Positions 1 to 10,279 of a DNA stretch of 64,000 nucleotides are shown here, in pieces. The notes beneath the pieces are model-generated. The model ran no database searches and was not told the origin of the DNA. It saw only the letters and a program-made list of their open reading frames with translations. Numbering within the stretch: position 1 is the first letter of the stretch; every line of letters begins with the position of its first letter. The position numbers and the translations under genes were made by a program. The DNA is from Tetrastigma voinierianum (lineage: Eukaryota; Streptophyta; Magnoliopsida; Vitales; Vitaceae), in contig JAEQBH010001513.1 of NCBI GenBank assembly GCA_016808115.1, positions 620,001 to 684,000 on the forward strand, in the 5' to 3' direction.

Positions 1-99
1 AGTAAAGGACCATAACTTGGTCTCTGAGAGGGTCCAAATCAAGATATTAAAGCCTAACATCAAGTTCATTGATGTGGCTACAATATACTAGAAGGACTC
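1..99 (-). mobile_element. Distal piece of an LTR interrupted by the family A solo LTR
   Basis: Read on the minus strand, this continues the LTR that begins at 5056; the solo LTR at 100-4028 splits it. The stretch is the reverse complement of a unit also found inside the solo LTR (about 865-962 and 1072-1172), recognisable by the words GAGTCCTTCT, ACTTGATGTTAGGCTTT and AGTTATGGTC. The interrupted element is therefore a relative of the one that landed in it. The left end lies outside the window. Confidence 0.7.
95..99. repeat. Target site duplication GACTC (left copy; right copy 4029-4033)
   Basis: GACTC lies directly before the TG start of the LTR at 100 and again directly after its CA end at 4028. 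A 5-bp duplication is usual for Ty3/Gypsy integration, and it fixes both borders of the solo LTR. Confidence 0.85.
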
Positions 100-832
100 T
101 GTAACGCCCTAAAAATACCCTAGAATTTTTATAATAAAAATTATTATATATTCCGGGTATAATTGGGCAAACTTGGGTATTTTTCTAGGAATTGTTAGAT
201 AAATATTGATTAATTGATTATTGAATCCAGAAATTAACCCAAGTGAAAAAGGGGAAAAAAAATATGGAAATTGTAAAATGGGGACCTAAGGGTCAATTGT
301 AAGTAAGTTAATAGGTTTAAGTGAAATTAGGATAAATAAATGAGAAAGGGGAAAATAATAGGAGACTTAAATGAAGAATAATAGAGAAATGGAGGGACCT
401 AAATATAAAAAGAAAAAAATAAAAAATAAAAAATCAAGGAATGGGCATGTGGCATGTAGGAAAGAGGGAGGAAGTTTCTTCCTTTTTAAAGTACGATTAA
501 GGGTGATCCAGAAGAAAAGGAAAAACAGATAAAAGAGAAAATATTTTAGAGTGAGAAGCTCTCACTTCTCTCTAGATTCCCAACGATCGGACCATAGGTC
601 TCCGGCGAAGCAAGAGGGAAAAATCCTTCCTCGTGACAAGACCTGCAAGTAGAGACCGGAATCGAGGAGCTTCGACAAAATCCAAGAGGTAGGTCTTCTC
701 CTACTTTGGTTATTTTCTACCCTAAGGGTTGAGTGGTGGTTATCTTACCTTAGGGGAATGTTTGGGTGTATTTCAAACCTTGGGAAGCTGCCACATTATG
801 GTAGTGCGCATTGGCGGGACTTTAGAGCTGCT

Positions 833-1172
833 TTTTGGGTAAGAAATAAAGGGAATTTGGTAGTGAGTCCTTCTGGTAAATTGTAGCCACATCAATTAAC
901 TTGATGTTAGGCTTTCGAATTTTACAATTTGGACCCCTGTAGACCAAGTTATGGTCCCTTTTCCGAGGTCAGTCCATTTTAGATCTGAGGTCGAGATTCG
1001 GTTTGTCGATTCGGGTCAACTAGCCGTACCTTAGAACGGGTTTTTGGGTCAGAAATAAAGAGAATTTGGTAGTAAGTCCTTCTGGGAAAATGTATCCACA
1101 TAAGTGAACTTGATGTTAGGCTTTTGAATTTTTCAATTCGGACCCCTAGACGAGTTATGGTCTTTTACTCTA
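833..1172 (+). repeat. Direct duplication of about 209 bp inside the solo LTR
   Basis: Two partial copies start at 833 and 1042 with TTTTGGGT, followed by AGAAATAAAG and GAATTTGGTAGT, and run to about 962 and 1172. They differ by scattered substitutions and small indels. The spacing is close to that of the roughly 200-bp array that follows, so both may come from one expansion. Confidence 0.75.
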
Positions 1173-1240
1173 AACCTTGATCAAATGGGATGAAGGTCAG
1201 CCATAGAGGTCGTCAAATAGAAGTCAGCAGACCTCGTCTT

Positions 1241-1340
1241 GAAGAGCTCAACTCGTCATGCAGAGCTAAACTCGTCATGTAGAGCTTAGCTCGTCCTGAA
1301 GAACTCAGCTCGTCCTGTAGAGCTGAGCTCGTCGCCCGAT
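1241..1340 (+). repeat. Short tandem repeat, about 20-bp unit, about five copies
   Basis: Units starting near 1241, 1261, 1281, 1300 and 1319 share the pattern GAGCT, two to four bases, then CTCGTC. The same AGCTCGTC word recurs through the following array to about 2350, so this looks like the seed or leading edge of the larger expansion. Confidence 0.8.
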
Positions 1341-1380
1341 GCAACTCGTCGGTCGAGTCGGCTCGTCCAAGGCATTTGCG

Positions 1381-2470
1381 CGTGACCTCAGCGGAAGGAT
1401 CATATCTCATGCGTTTGAACTTCCGTTTGGGTGTTCTTGGACTCTATGGAAAGCCCATTGAGTCAAGAATCCATCCATATGCCTGAGGAAAATATTAGAT
1501 GTTAGACCAAGGTGTTAGACTGAGCTCGTCACTTCAGTGCAGCTCGTTAGTCCAGGTCAGCTCGTCAAGACTGACTGCGCATGACCTCCAACCCCGAGGA
1601 GGTCATATCTCAGCCGTTTGAACTCGATTTGGGTGTTCTTGGACTCTATGGAAAGCCCATTGAGTCAGAAATCCATCCATATGCCTGAGGAAGATATTAG
1701 ATGTCAGACCGGTGTTAGACTGAGCTTGTCACTTCAGTGTAGCTCTGTCGCTTCAGGTCAGCTATCAAGATCGATCAAGATGACCTCCAACTTCGGAAGG
1801 TCATAACTTCTTCGTCTGAACTCCGATTCGAGTGTTCTTGGAATATATGGAAAGCCCATTGAATCAAGAATCCATCCATATTCCTGAGGAAGATATTAGA
1901 TGTCAGACCGAGGTGTTAGATTGAGCTCGTCACTTCAGTGCAGCTCGTCGCCCAGTCGCCTCGTCAAGATCGATCATGCATGACCACCAACTTCGAAGGT
2001 CGCATTCCTTCGTTTGAACTCCGGGATGAGGTGTTCGACTCTATGGAAAGCTCCATTGAGTCAAGAATACATTCATATTCCTGAGGAGTGTATTAGATGT
2101 CAGACCGAGGTGTTGTTGAGCTCGTCCAGGTCAGGTCAGTTCGCCGCTCAGTCGCCTGTCCGGGCTGACCCTTTCATGCACACCTCCAACTCTAAGGTCA
2201 TATCTCCTTCGTCCGAACTCCGATTCGGGTGTTCTTGGACTCTATGGAAACCTCATTGAGTCAAGAATTCATCCATGTGCCTTAGAAGGATAGAATATGT
2301 CAGACCAAGGTGTCAAACCGAGTTTACCGAGGTCAGGTCAGCTCAGTCACAACAGCTGGTAGACTACGCATGACCTCCAACTTAGGGAAGGTCATAACCC
2401 AAGCTATGTTTTGACTCTATGGAGTTTCTCCATTGAGTCATAATTCATATATATAGCTTGTTGAAATTGA
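1381..2470 (+). repeat. Tandem array, about 200-bp unit, five to six copies
   Basis: The core GGACTCTATGGAAAG and its variants occur at 1439, 1641, 1840, 2036, 2237 and 2412, giving spacings of 202, 199, 196, 201 and 175. Each unit carries, in order: a GCATGACCTCCAACTTCG-like start, TTGAACTCCGATT, the core, CATTGAGTC, ATCCATCCATATGCCTGAGG, TTAGATGTCAGACC and AGCTCGTC words. The array is not seen at this size in the other family A LTRs of the window, so it is an expansion particular to this copy. Confidence 0.9.
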
Positions 2471-2947
2471 ACTCATATTAAACCCAAAAAATCAATCCTG
2501 CAACCAAAACTACTAGTACGCATTAAATAACATTATTCTTTAATGGTTTTGAATAGTGGACTCCATCGAGGAGGAAAAGCCAAACTGAGATTGAGATTCC
2601 AAGGATTGGAATCAAAGTGCAATGATTTTTGGGTTTGTTCTTCTAAATCCTATTCTCATTTCAAGTTTGAAATGTTTGTTCTAATCGACTCTACCTCAAG
2701 CTTCATGCTATTGCATGTCTCGTTTTCCCGACTCTATTCTCATTTCTCCCAAGTATTTGGTAGTTACCAAGTAAATATGAAATAAGTATTAAGAATGAGT
2801 ATATGAATGAGTATGTGAATGAGTATCTGGAAATGAGTACATAGGATTGAGTATATTCTTTGAAAGACGACACGAAGTGAATATGGAATTGAAATGTGGT
2901 ATTTGAAAACCGAATGAATTGAATGATATACAGAATGAACCGCCTGA

Positions 2948-3235
2948 CGGGATGCACCAATCGGCATCCGTCAAGAAGGCACCCCGAAATTGTCCAATGT
3001 CCCACTTGGCGGGATGCACTAATCGGCATCCGTCATGATGGCGTATGGCATTGAAGAAAATGTCCTAATTTATGGATGCACCAATCGCACCGTCATGATG
3101 GCGTATGCATTTGAATTGATACCATGTCGGGTGCACCAAACGGCATCCGTCATGATGGGAGACCGAATTGTTAAATATGTAAGCACATTACCGAATGATA
3201 ATAAGGGCGGGATTCATTAAACGGAATCCGTCAGA
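2948..3235 (+). repeat. Array of short inverted repeats, GGATGC/GCATCC type, about 62-bp spacing
   Basis: Hairpin-forming units start at 2950, 3012, 3074, 3129 and 3210. The arms are GGATGC with GCATCC in units 1 and 2, GGGTGC with GCATCC in unit 4, and GGATTC with GAATCC in unit 5. Loops are 8 bases. In unit 3 one arm has decayed. Each unit is followed by GTCA and a purine-rich word. Related units occur in the nested LTR at 58300-58530 and, reversed, at 53760-53990, so the array belongs to family A. Confidence 0.85.
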
Positions 3236-4330
3236 AACGTGAATTAAATAGTCAAGGTGAAATAACCAACATTGACGATTATAAATGGGATTTCTATGTA
3301 TATTCTTAAATCTCATAGATTGAATTGTGAAATGAATTGTTGCATTGAAATTGTATGATGTGATTTGGTAAATGATTTAGAAATCAAAGCATGCGAAAAT
3401 AAATAAAGATGAGTATATGTTGAATTAATGCGCATGGTTTAATGTTAAATGCATGCTAAGTTACATTGAAATACGGAAATAGAATCGTATAGAACCACCA
3501 AGCATGACAAATGCTTAGCGTATAGTTTCATCTATGCGCAAGTTTCGGTAGACAAGAAAGGAGACAAGATCGGCAACAAGCAGAAGTCATAAAGAGAGTA
3601 CGACGATAAGTATATACTCCGTTTGAGTATCATCTCTTTTGAACAAGTGGTATTTGTAAAACAAAGCGATTAAATCCTAACCTGATTTTTGTATATCATT
3701 TGAAAGGGCATAGAATGTCTTTCTTTGTAAATGTATTTTGTTAAATGTTGCTGGGTCACCGAAGTTGTTTGAAATTTGTAAATGATCAGGATTGCCTAAA
3801 ACTGAAACCGCTCCGCAACTAAAAATTAATTAAACATTTTAATAAGATAAATAAAAACGTTGGAGAAAATCGTCCCGCTCGATCCATTCGGGTCGGGCTG
3901 GGATTCGTCGCGACCCTTTTGAAAAAGAAAACTTAACAAAATGTAAATGAAAAAGAATTAAACGGGTGTCCCCGGGGTTTCGGTTCTGACTCGCCATTCG
4001 GGTCGGGCTGGGCTCGGGGGTCGCTACAGACTCACTTCTAAATTAGCTTTATATCTGGCCTAAAAACATGTTCTAAGATCCGACTACTGCATATGATAAA
4101 AAATAGGGAATTTTCTGGGTTCAACTTGCAACTAGCCCTATCCCAAAACAAAACTATAGGTGCCTTAGAACTTTCTCAACTCAACCCTACATGAAATGAG
4201 TTTAGGGGTTCCCAAACTCAAACCGTACTCAAGATAGAGGGTTCTGAACCATGTATCTAAACTGTCTAGACCAAAACTAGACTTCCATACAACCCAAGAC
4301 ATGTATCCATACACCCGTAGTTTTCATATA

Positions 4331-4545
4331 AATATTCCTAGTTCCTTACACTCATACTCAAATTTAGTAGTTCCATACTAAACCATATTTCCATACTTTT
4401 CTATACAAAATCATAGTTCCATACTAACCGTACTTAAATTCCATATACCCATATTTCCATACAAATATTCCTAGTTCCATACTAACCATACTTAAAATTC
4501 CATATACCCATATTTCCCATACAAATATTCCTAGTTCTTATACTC
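4331..4545 (+). repeat. Tandem repeat, about 57-60-bp unit, about three copies
   Basis: Units share ATATTCCTAGTTCC, ATACTAACC, TACTTAAA, TTCCATATACCC and ATATTTCCATAC. Anchor words recur near 4408, 4463 and 4523. An earlier, more degraded copy begins at 4331. The array lies inside the interrupted minus-strand LTR. Confidence 0.75.
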
Positions 4546-4660
4546 CGTGATCTTCTTTCTTCTTCTCTTCTTTCTTTCTTTTCTTTCTCTTCGCTCTCTT
4601 CTTCTTTCTCTCTTCTCTTCTCTTATCCGTTTTTGCTCTTCTTTTCTCCCAAAGACCAAA
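4546..4660. repeat. Pyrimidine-rich (TTC/TCT) low-complexity tract
   Basis: Almost pure C and T on the plus strand, with TTCTT and CTTTC words. Long Leu/Ser/Phe-rich or Arg/Glu/Lys-rich frames across it are artefacts of composition. It sits within the interrupted LTR. Confidence 0.85.
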
Positions 4661-5056
4661 ATAAGATATTTATTTTGGTCTTGGTCCTTATTTGATCTAT
4701 CCCCTTTTATTTCACTTTCCAAGGAGGAAACTTCCCTCCCCTTCTTTCAAGCCACTTGTCTCTTCCTTACAATTTTTCTTCCTTATTTTATTCTAATATC
4801 TTCTTTATTACCCTCGTCCTCACTTTCAGTTTTATTCTCTATTCAATTTATCAAAATCCTACTTTGGCATATGAACTTATTAAATTATGACATTTAGGTC
4901 CTGCATTGGTAAATTATTAATTTACCCTTAGTTGTTGTATTAATTCCAAGTTCTTGCTTATTTTATTTTTATCTTTAATTTATTTATAATATATTTTTAC
5001 TTTTTATTATACCCTAAACATGCTCGAAAATCATAGTGGTATATTTCGGTGTTACA

Positions 5057-6062
5057 ACCCTCCACATCCACAACAACCTCTCTAATGGAAGAAGTAATCG
5101 AACATTACTGCTAGTGGTGACCTTGTGGGGAGCAAGATGATTAATGCACACTGAATCAAAGAATTGATAATGTGGAGAGCCTTGAGCCAAAAATTAGATG
5201 TGAGCTACAGAATGACATGTTCCATAAATTAAACAACCTGAAGCATTCATTTCAAGGCTCACCAACTTAAACATGTTCATTCAGAGGAAGTGTAATTCGA
5301 AAGTGACAATCTCCATGGTGGAGGAGACAGATATCACGACGAGGGAGGGAGAGGAAAGGGAGTAGGGAAGAGGCACCAAAGGCTTACCTTCACCCATCCC
5401 CATAAATTCGATCCATGCCATCGTCAACCCAAAAACAACCCACGCGCCAATATCCTACCTACACCGCACTACATGCAACACCTGGGCACCCACCGTAGCC
5501 ACTCCCATCACCGCTCGCCCTCGCAAAACCCAAGAAGCCAGTGGCCACAACCCAAACCCTTGCCACTACATCAAAACATTGGCAACCACCACTGCATACA
5601 GTGATGTCTGGTGCGGATTCGACATGGGAGCAATCAAACATCGATATTCCTCGAGCTCCACCGCCCCCATAGCTCCAAAGGGTTGAAAACCGGCTCGGGG
5701 AGCTCCGGGCTTCCCCACTCCTTTGTTTTCATTTCTCTCATTTATTTTAGTTTCTTTTATTTTGATTTACCTTAATTTTTCTTCTTAGATTTGCTTTTTA
5801 ATTTTTTAATACCCTTTGCTTTAGATTAATTTTATTTTTCTGAAAATTTTCTTAACTTTTTATGTGTTTATTTTTGCAATTTTGGTCAAGTTGCGTGCCA
5901 GAGTCACTCCAAAATTTCGCACCTGGAATTTTTCGTGGCAAAGCTGTACTCAATATCGTGAAAAATTCGCAAAATGAGAATTTTCGGTGACCCAATAGTG
6001 CCTCTCTTGTTGGGCACGTGTACTATTTCGCCCTTTTGTGAATATTTATATATATAAAAATT

Positions 6063-6116
<54 letters not shown>

Positions 6117-7650
6117 TTATATATAAAATTCAAGTAGCTACATTTTCGCAACATGCCCCTGTTTTGCCTCCTTATTTTGTTTTGTTTATAACTTTTCATC
6201 CAACTCGTTTTAGGTGTTTTTGGTACCGTGGAAATCTTAGAGAGTGAATCTAAATATGGCCAGAAAGAATGACTTTTGAAATGTTTATAAAGGTGTAATT
6301 TTCAAAAATTCCTCCAACTGGTCACTTTTTTCCTCTCTCTTTCTTCTCCTAACTTGTTTATTCGCTCAAACGGAGTGAATAAGGTGTCGGTGGAAAGCTC
6401 CGTGGGAAGCTCTATCCAAAAAAGCACATATCATCAGTGATAGTAACACTTCCTTCTCTAACTTTCCAATCCAAGACCCACGTGGATAATGTGACATTTT
6501 GTCTGGGGAACAAGCAGCGAAGGAAGTGGTACTTTATTTTTGTTTTTATATCGAAAGTGCTTCCATTTTTGCGGATGTTCAAAGGGCTTGCCGGTTTTCC
6601 TTTTGTGAAGCCGTTATACTATGGCTACCTTGCACTTTTTCAAAATTGCACACTTTTTGTGGTTTTGCCTAACCTACAAGTTGGAAAATTGAAACTTTGT
6701 CTTAATCCTGTTGATGTTAGAGTGATGCCATGCCTAGTCAGAGTGATGATTAGTTAATTTGCCATATCAACTTTCTTCCTCCACCTTGGGCTAACCACAC
6801 ACAAAGGCACACACGCTCAAATAACAGGCCAAGAAATTGTCTACCTCCTAAACATTGTAAAAACCTACTCCTAGTTTCATTGACCACCTTTAATAGGGTT
6901 AAGGACCCCGCGAAAAGAAGGCCAATGTGTTCCCAAAAAATAAAAGAAGAGAAAAGAAAATAAGGAAATCGCAACGTCACTTTGAAACTCGAAAGCATGG
7001 TCCGAGGGTTTATGGCGAAAGCCTTAAAGCCTCGTGCCCTAAGCCAACTCGCCGGGAGCCACCGACTTATAGTGCTCAAGTAAGCATGGGTGGATAGGTG
7101 GAGTTTAGCAAGTTGTAGGTGCTGGAGTTTTGAAACCCGAGTCCGGTGAAACCCGAAGGTTAGCCGGTCAAAGATCTCAAGTGACTCAGCCCTAAGCCTT
7201 AATTGGTTGGGAGTCACCTGTGAGATCCTCAAGTATACGGACTTTGGTCGAACGATTCGCATTGCACCCTATAACACAAAAAGAATAGTGGAGTAAGAGG
7301 TGGGTCCTGATATATTTAGGTTGGTTAGCATGCTAGGCCAGACAAAGAGCTTTAGGTCGGGGGAGAGTGCAATCGATTAACATTGTTGAGAACCGATCAA
7401 AACAAACACTTAGATTTTGTGGAAGTTTCGTTGATTCACCGAGAGATAAGTTCTTTTGATACTCACCCCTTTGTATGGCATCTATTCTCTCAAGATAAGT
7501 TATTGACAAGGCTTGGATGATTCTACTTAGGTTGCATCACTTCTTCAAAACCTTTTGAACTCGGCAACCTTTTTGTAACATACCTTGCTATCGCTTTCAG
7601 ATGCTCTCTCTCTTTCTTTCTTTCTTCATTGCTAAGGGACTATAATGTGT
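5057..7650 (+). mobile_element. Eroded internal region of a Gypsy element (possibly Tat/Ogre-like), no intact domain
   Basis: No recognisable protease, RT or integrase motif survives. A short frame near 5150-5330 has the coiled character of a gag or capsid-type region (reading ESLEPKIRCELQND), but this is weak. From about 7000 to 7650 the sequence has the feel of the noncoding stretch before the 3' LTR in Tat/Ogre or Athila elements, ending in a G-rich tract at 7651-7659. At 6190-6440 two degenerate forms of the GTGTTNTTGG-CTATGGAAAG core seen in other LTRs occur. The 170-codon open frame at 7262-6750 (minus) matches no family I know. Confidence 0.35.
6061..6115. repeat. Microsatellite (TTA)n followed by (TA)n
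   Basis: A run of TTA/TAT triplets passes into about 17 TA dinucleotides and ends in a T-run. Simple sequence repeat only; frames through it are poly-Tyr/Ile artefacts. Confidence 0.95.
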
Positions 7651-7659
7651 AGGTTGGGG
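7651..7659 (+). other. Probable polypurine tract before an LTR
   Basis: AGGTTGGGG directly precedes TGTCATTAGTGCCCG. The context, GGGACTATAATGTGTAGG followed by a G-run and TGT, is what I recall from the 3' end of the internal region of Tat/Ogre and Athila-type elements. Confidence 0.5.
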
Positions 7660-8932
7660 TGTCATTAGTGCCCGTAAGTGCTATTTTGAACCCTATTTAT
7701 TATAGGTTTTGCTGCTTTTGTGTACTAATCATTCTAATTAACCGATTTGCACATTAAGGTCCCTACTATTCTATCGATCGTATTTTTGTAAGTACCTTGC
7801 GCTATAGCTAATTATGCCAAAATTGTCGAGCCTATCCAAGCACGAAGAATTCGAAATAAACTCATCATTGCAGATCAGGATCCTAAAAGGAAAGGAAGAG
7901 TTAAAAAGTGAAGAGTTAATGCACCACCGCAGTGAATGATTCCTCTCAGCGAGCATCGTTCCTCGCCTCCACCGCCACCGCTCCTTCCCGCCGCCCCGCC
8001 TTACTTTTTTTACGCTATGCCTTGATTGCATTTGTTTTTGGTTTTTTTCCATTCTACCCCTGTAATAGCCTTCCGATTTTGGTTTCTTTTTGTAACTTCC
8101 CTTACACTAAGCATCTATATAAGCCTCAATCTGTAAAAACTTATCAATTAACTTCAATCAATAAAGTGACGGGAGAAGCTTCCTGCTCTCCCGTCGCTTC
8201 CTCTCCTCCGCTCACTTCTTTCACTTTTTCCATTTTATCAAGGCCAAACATCCTTTGATGATGACAAATCAAAGGATGTTCACAAACCTCCCCTCTATCC
8301 TTGAAGGAATAATGGGTGCCGCTTTAAGGTAAAACAACTGCTCTCTTGCTTTTCATGTGAGCATTTACACATGCTCTCGCTCTCTCACCATAGGTTAAAA
8401 TCTCTTAAGCATGCTCTCTTTAATGTGTATTGGCAAGCTTTTTGAGTTCAGTGGATATTTTCACTAGATCCACTGAGGCCCAGTTAGTTATCTCCTATTA
8501 GTTATCGTGGGGTAGTGTTTTTGAGATGTGTTTTCACTGTTATGAACATTTATGCCTAATGAAATGCCATCTTTCAAAAGGAAAACTCTATGGTTTAGGT
8601 TTTAAAGCAATGTAGAAGATCCGGGTTCGGGAAATGACTATATGTCATGCTCCCCAACGCGAGGATAAAGACCCGAGCACATGTCGGTTGCCCTAAAAAC
8701 CCAACCCAGTGGCTTGAGACTTCAAGGAGTTCTTTTCTTATTTTTCCTTCATTTTAATTTTAGTTTGCAAACCATCAACTCCCCTGTTTTTACCCAAACC
8801 TTAAAATCCAAATTGAAATTCACTTTTGAATCACTCCGCAAATCGTTTATACAAAGAAAACACATCCCCGTGTTCCGACCCTTGGGACCACTATATCGGC
8901 AGTGAGAGTTTGACTACGGCAGTAGGATTTAG
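7660..8932 (+). mobile_element. LTR of a Tat/Athila-type Gypsy element, partial
   Basis: It starts TGTCATTAGTGCCCG after a G-rich tract. A TATA-like CTATATAAG at 8114-8122 and AATAAA at 8160-8165 fit promoter and polyadenylation signals inside an LTR. The last 60 bases (CGACCCTTGGGACCAC, ATATCGGCAGTGAG, TTGACTACGGCAGTAGG) resemble remembered 3' ends of such LTRs. The border is set where an unrelated protease frame begins at 8942. No CA terminus or duplication can be fixed, so both the end and the lineage are uncertain. Confidence 0.45.
8247..8280. repeat. Perfect inverted repeat, 12-bp arms
   Basis: AACATCCTTTGA at 8247-8258 is exactly complementary to TCAAAGGATGTT at 8269-8280 across a 10-base loop. 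It lies in the probable LTR, shortly after the AATAAA. There is no T-run after it and no neighbouring open frame, so its role is unknown. Confidence 0.85.
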
Positions 8933-8941
8933 GATACAAAT

Positions 8942-9200
8942 TTTGTTGATTCCGGCACCCCTACTGTGGCACGAATCAAGGGCCCCAATAGTGTCGTTGT
9001 GAATAGAGTCTATATAGATTGTCGCATTAAAATACGAGAGTATGAGTTTCCTGGAGATTTGATAGAGTTGTCATTTGGAGAGTTTGATGTGATATTGGGG
9101 ATGGATTGGTTGTCCCGACACCAAGTGGTAGTTGATTGTAGAATGAAGAGAGTGACCTTAAGAACACCGAATGGCGAGGAAGTGGCCCTTATCGCTTAGA
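8942..9200 (+). pseudogene. Gypsy protease (retropepsin) fragment of pol relic D
   Basis: The frame reads FVDSGTPT at the active-site motif (D-S-G), then after about 45 residues VILGMDWLSRH, the flap-side motif typical of chromovirus proteases, then VDCRMKRVTLRTPNGEEV. It stops at 9197. Retropepsin cuts the Gag-Pol polyprotein. The gag region and the usual sequence before the protease are missing: the frame runs straight out of LTR-like sequence at about 8932, with a TAG three codons upstream of FVDSG. This is the first of a colinear series PR-RT-RH-IN on the plus strand, all belonging to one decayed element. Confidence 0.85.
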
Positions 9201-9251
9201 GGTCGAATCCTAATTCTAATGTGATACATCCGGCCGCACAAATTTAGAACT

Positions 9252-9960
9252 ATGGTTCGAAAGGGGTGTGAAGCCTACTTGGCATATGTGAAAAATACAA
9301 AAAAGGTGGAGCCTAGTTTTTCAGAAATCCCTATAGTTTGTGATTATTCAGACATGTTTCCGGAGGAGTTGCCAAGATCGCCTCCACAGAGAGAGACTGA
9401 GTTCGCAATCGACGTTGTTCAAGGTGCCACTCTGGCATCCATTCCACTGTATAGAATGCCTCCAGTGGAGTTAAAAGAATTGAAGTTTCAGTTGCAAGAG
9501 TTGTTAGAGAAAGGATTTATTAGTCCGAAAGTGTGGTCATCATGGGGAGCGCCGCTTCTTGTTAAGAAGAAAGATGGTACGCTCTTTGGCCAGGTAAGTT
9601 GATTATAGGCAACCTAACAAAATGACAGTTGGAAAAGCAAGTATCTCGTTACTCCAAGATTGCTTAATTTATTCGACCACCATGATGCAAGTGTCTTTTT
9701 GAAGATTGACTTGCAATCTGGGTATCATCAATTAAGGATTAAGGATGCGGATGTGCATAAGACGGCGTTTAGAACGCGATATGGATATTATGAGTTCCTT
9801 GTAATGTTGTTTGGGTTGACAAATGCACCGACGAATTTCATGGACTTAATGAACCATGTTTTCCGACCGTATGTAGATCAGTTTGTCGTGATGTTTATAG
9901 ATGACATCCTTATGTAATCAAAGGATAGGGAAGATCATGATACACACCTTTCGGTGAAAA
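9252..9960 (+). pseudogene. Gypsy reverse transcriptase of pol relic D, frameshifted
   Basis: Two frames cover the domain. The first (9252-9602) contains the run-in EIPIVCDYSDMFPEELP, then LYRMPPVELKELKFQLQELL, KGFISPKVWSSWGAP and LLVKKKDGT. The second (9660-9917) contains FLKIDLQSGYHQLRI, KTAFRTRYGYYEFLVM, FGLTNAPTNFMDLMN and the catalytic FIDDIL (YxDD equivalent), where a TAA replaces the usual tyrosine codon two residues on. Between them the frame is lost and DYRQLN is damaged. Reverse transcriptase copies the element's RNA in the virus-like particle. Order and motifs place it in the chromovirus branch of Ty3/Gypsy. Confidence 0.9.
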
Positions 9961-10279
9961 GTTAAAACCTTGAAAAAAAGGAACAAATATATAAAATCAA
10001 GAAAATGTGAATTTCGTCGAGTAAGTGTCATTGACACATTATCAAGAAGGAATTCGAGTGGATCCAAAGAAGATGTAGGTGATTATTGAATGGAAACCAC
10101 CGAGAAATGCCGGCGCGAGTTTCGGGATTGAAGCGTTACGGCAAAATGTTCGTTAAGGGGGTTTTTGATGATCAAGCGACTTCTATGACGATCGCTTCCA
10201 AAAGAATGAGATTTGAAAGTGGATCAAGAGTGTCAATCTAGCTTTGAAATGTTGAAAGCATTCTTAACTGAGACACTAG

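Larger units (their letters stand above)
100..4028 (+). mobile_element. Solo LTR, family A, expanded copy (3.9 kb)
   Basis: It starts TGTAACGCCC, ends GGGTCGCTACA, and is flanked by perfect GACTC duplications. No coding sequence is attached, so it is what remains after recombination between two LTRs. The first 130 bases and the last 80 match the family A LTRs at 56680-61470 and 56857-59265, and the same order of landmarks recurs. It is about 1.5 kb longer than those copies because the middle, roughly 830-2470, has expanded into tandem repeats. Every reading frame in it is short and unlike a protein. No promoter can be assigned with confidence. Confidence 0.9.
4029..5056 (-). mobile_element. 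Proximal piece of the LTR interrupted by the solo LTR
   Basis: On the minus strand the LTR begins at 5056 with TGTAACACCGAAATATACC, the same kind of start as family C (26645) and the A-like LTRs. It runs down to the duplicated target GACTC at 4029-4033 and continues beyond the solo LTR at 1-99. Bases just upstream of the start on the minus strand (5057-5075) are G-rich and could be a polypurine tract, which would make this a 3' LTR. That is a weak inference. Confidence 0.7.

Noticed and set aside
4547..4897. 116-codon Leu/Phe/Ser-rich frame
   Set aside because: Follows a pyrimidine tract inside an LTR; composition artefact.
6750..7262. 170-codon open frame, minus strand
   Set aside because: No recognisable domain, starts and ends without regard to element borders, and lies in noncoding-looking sequence before an LTR.
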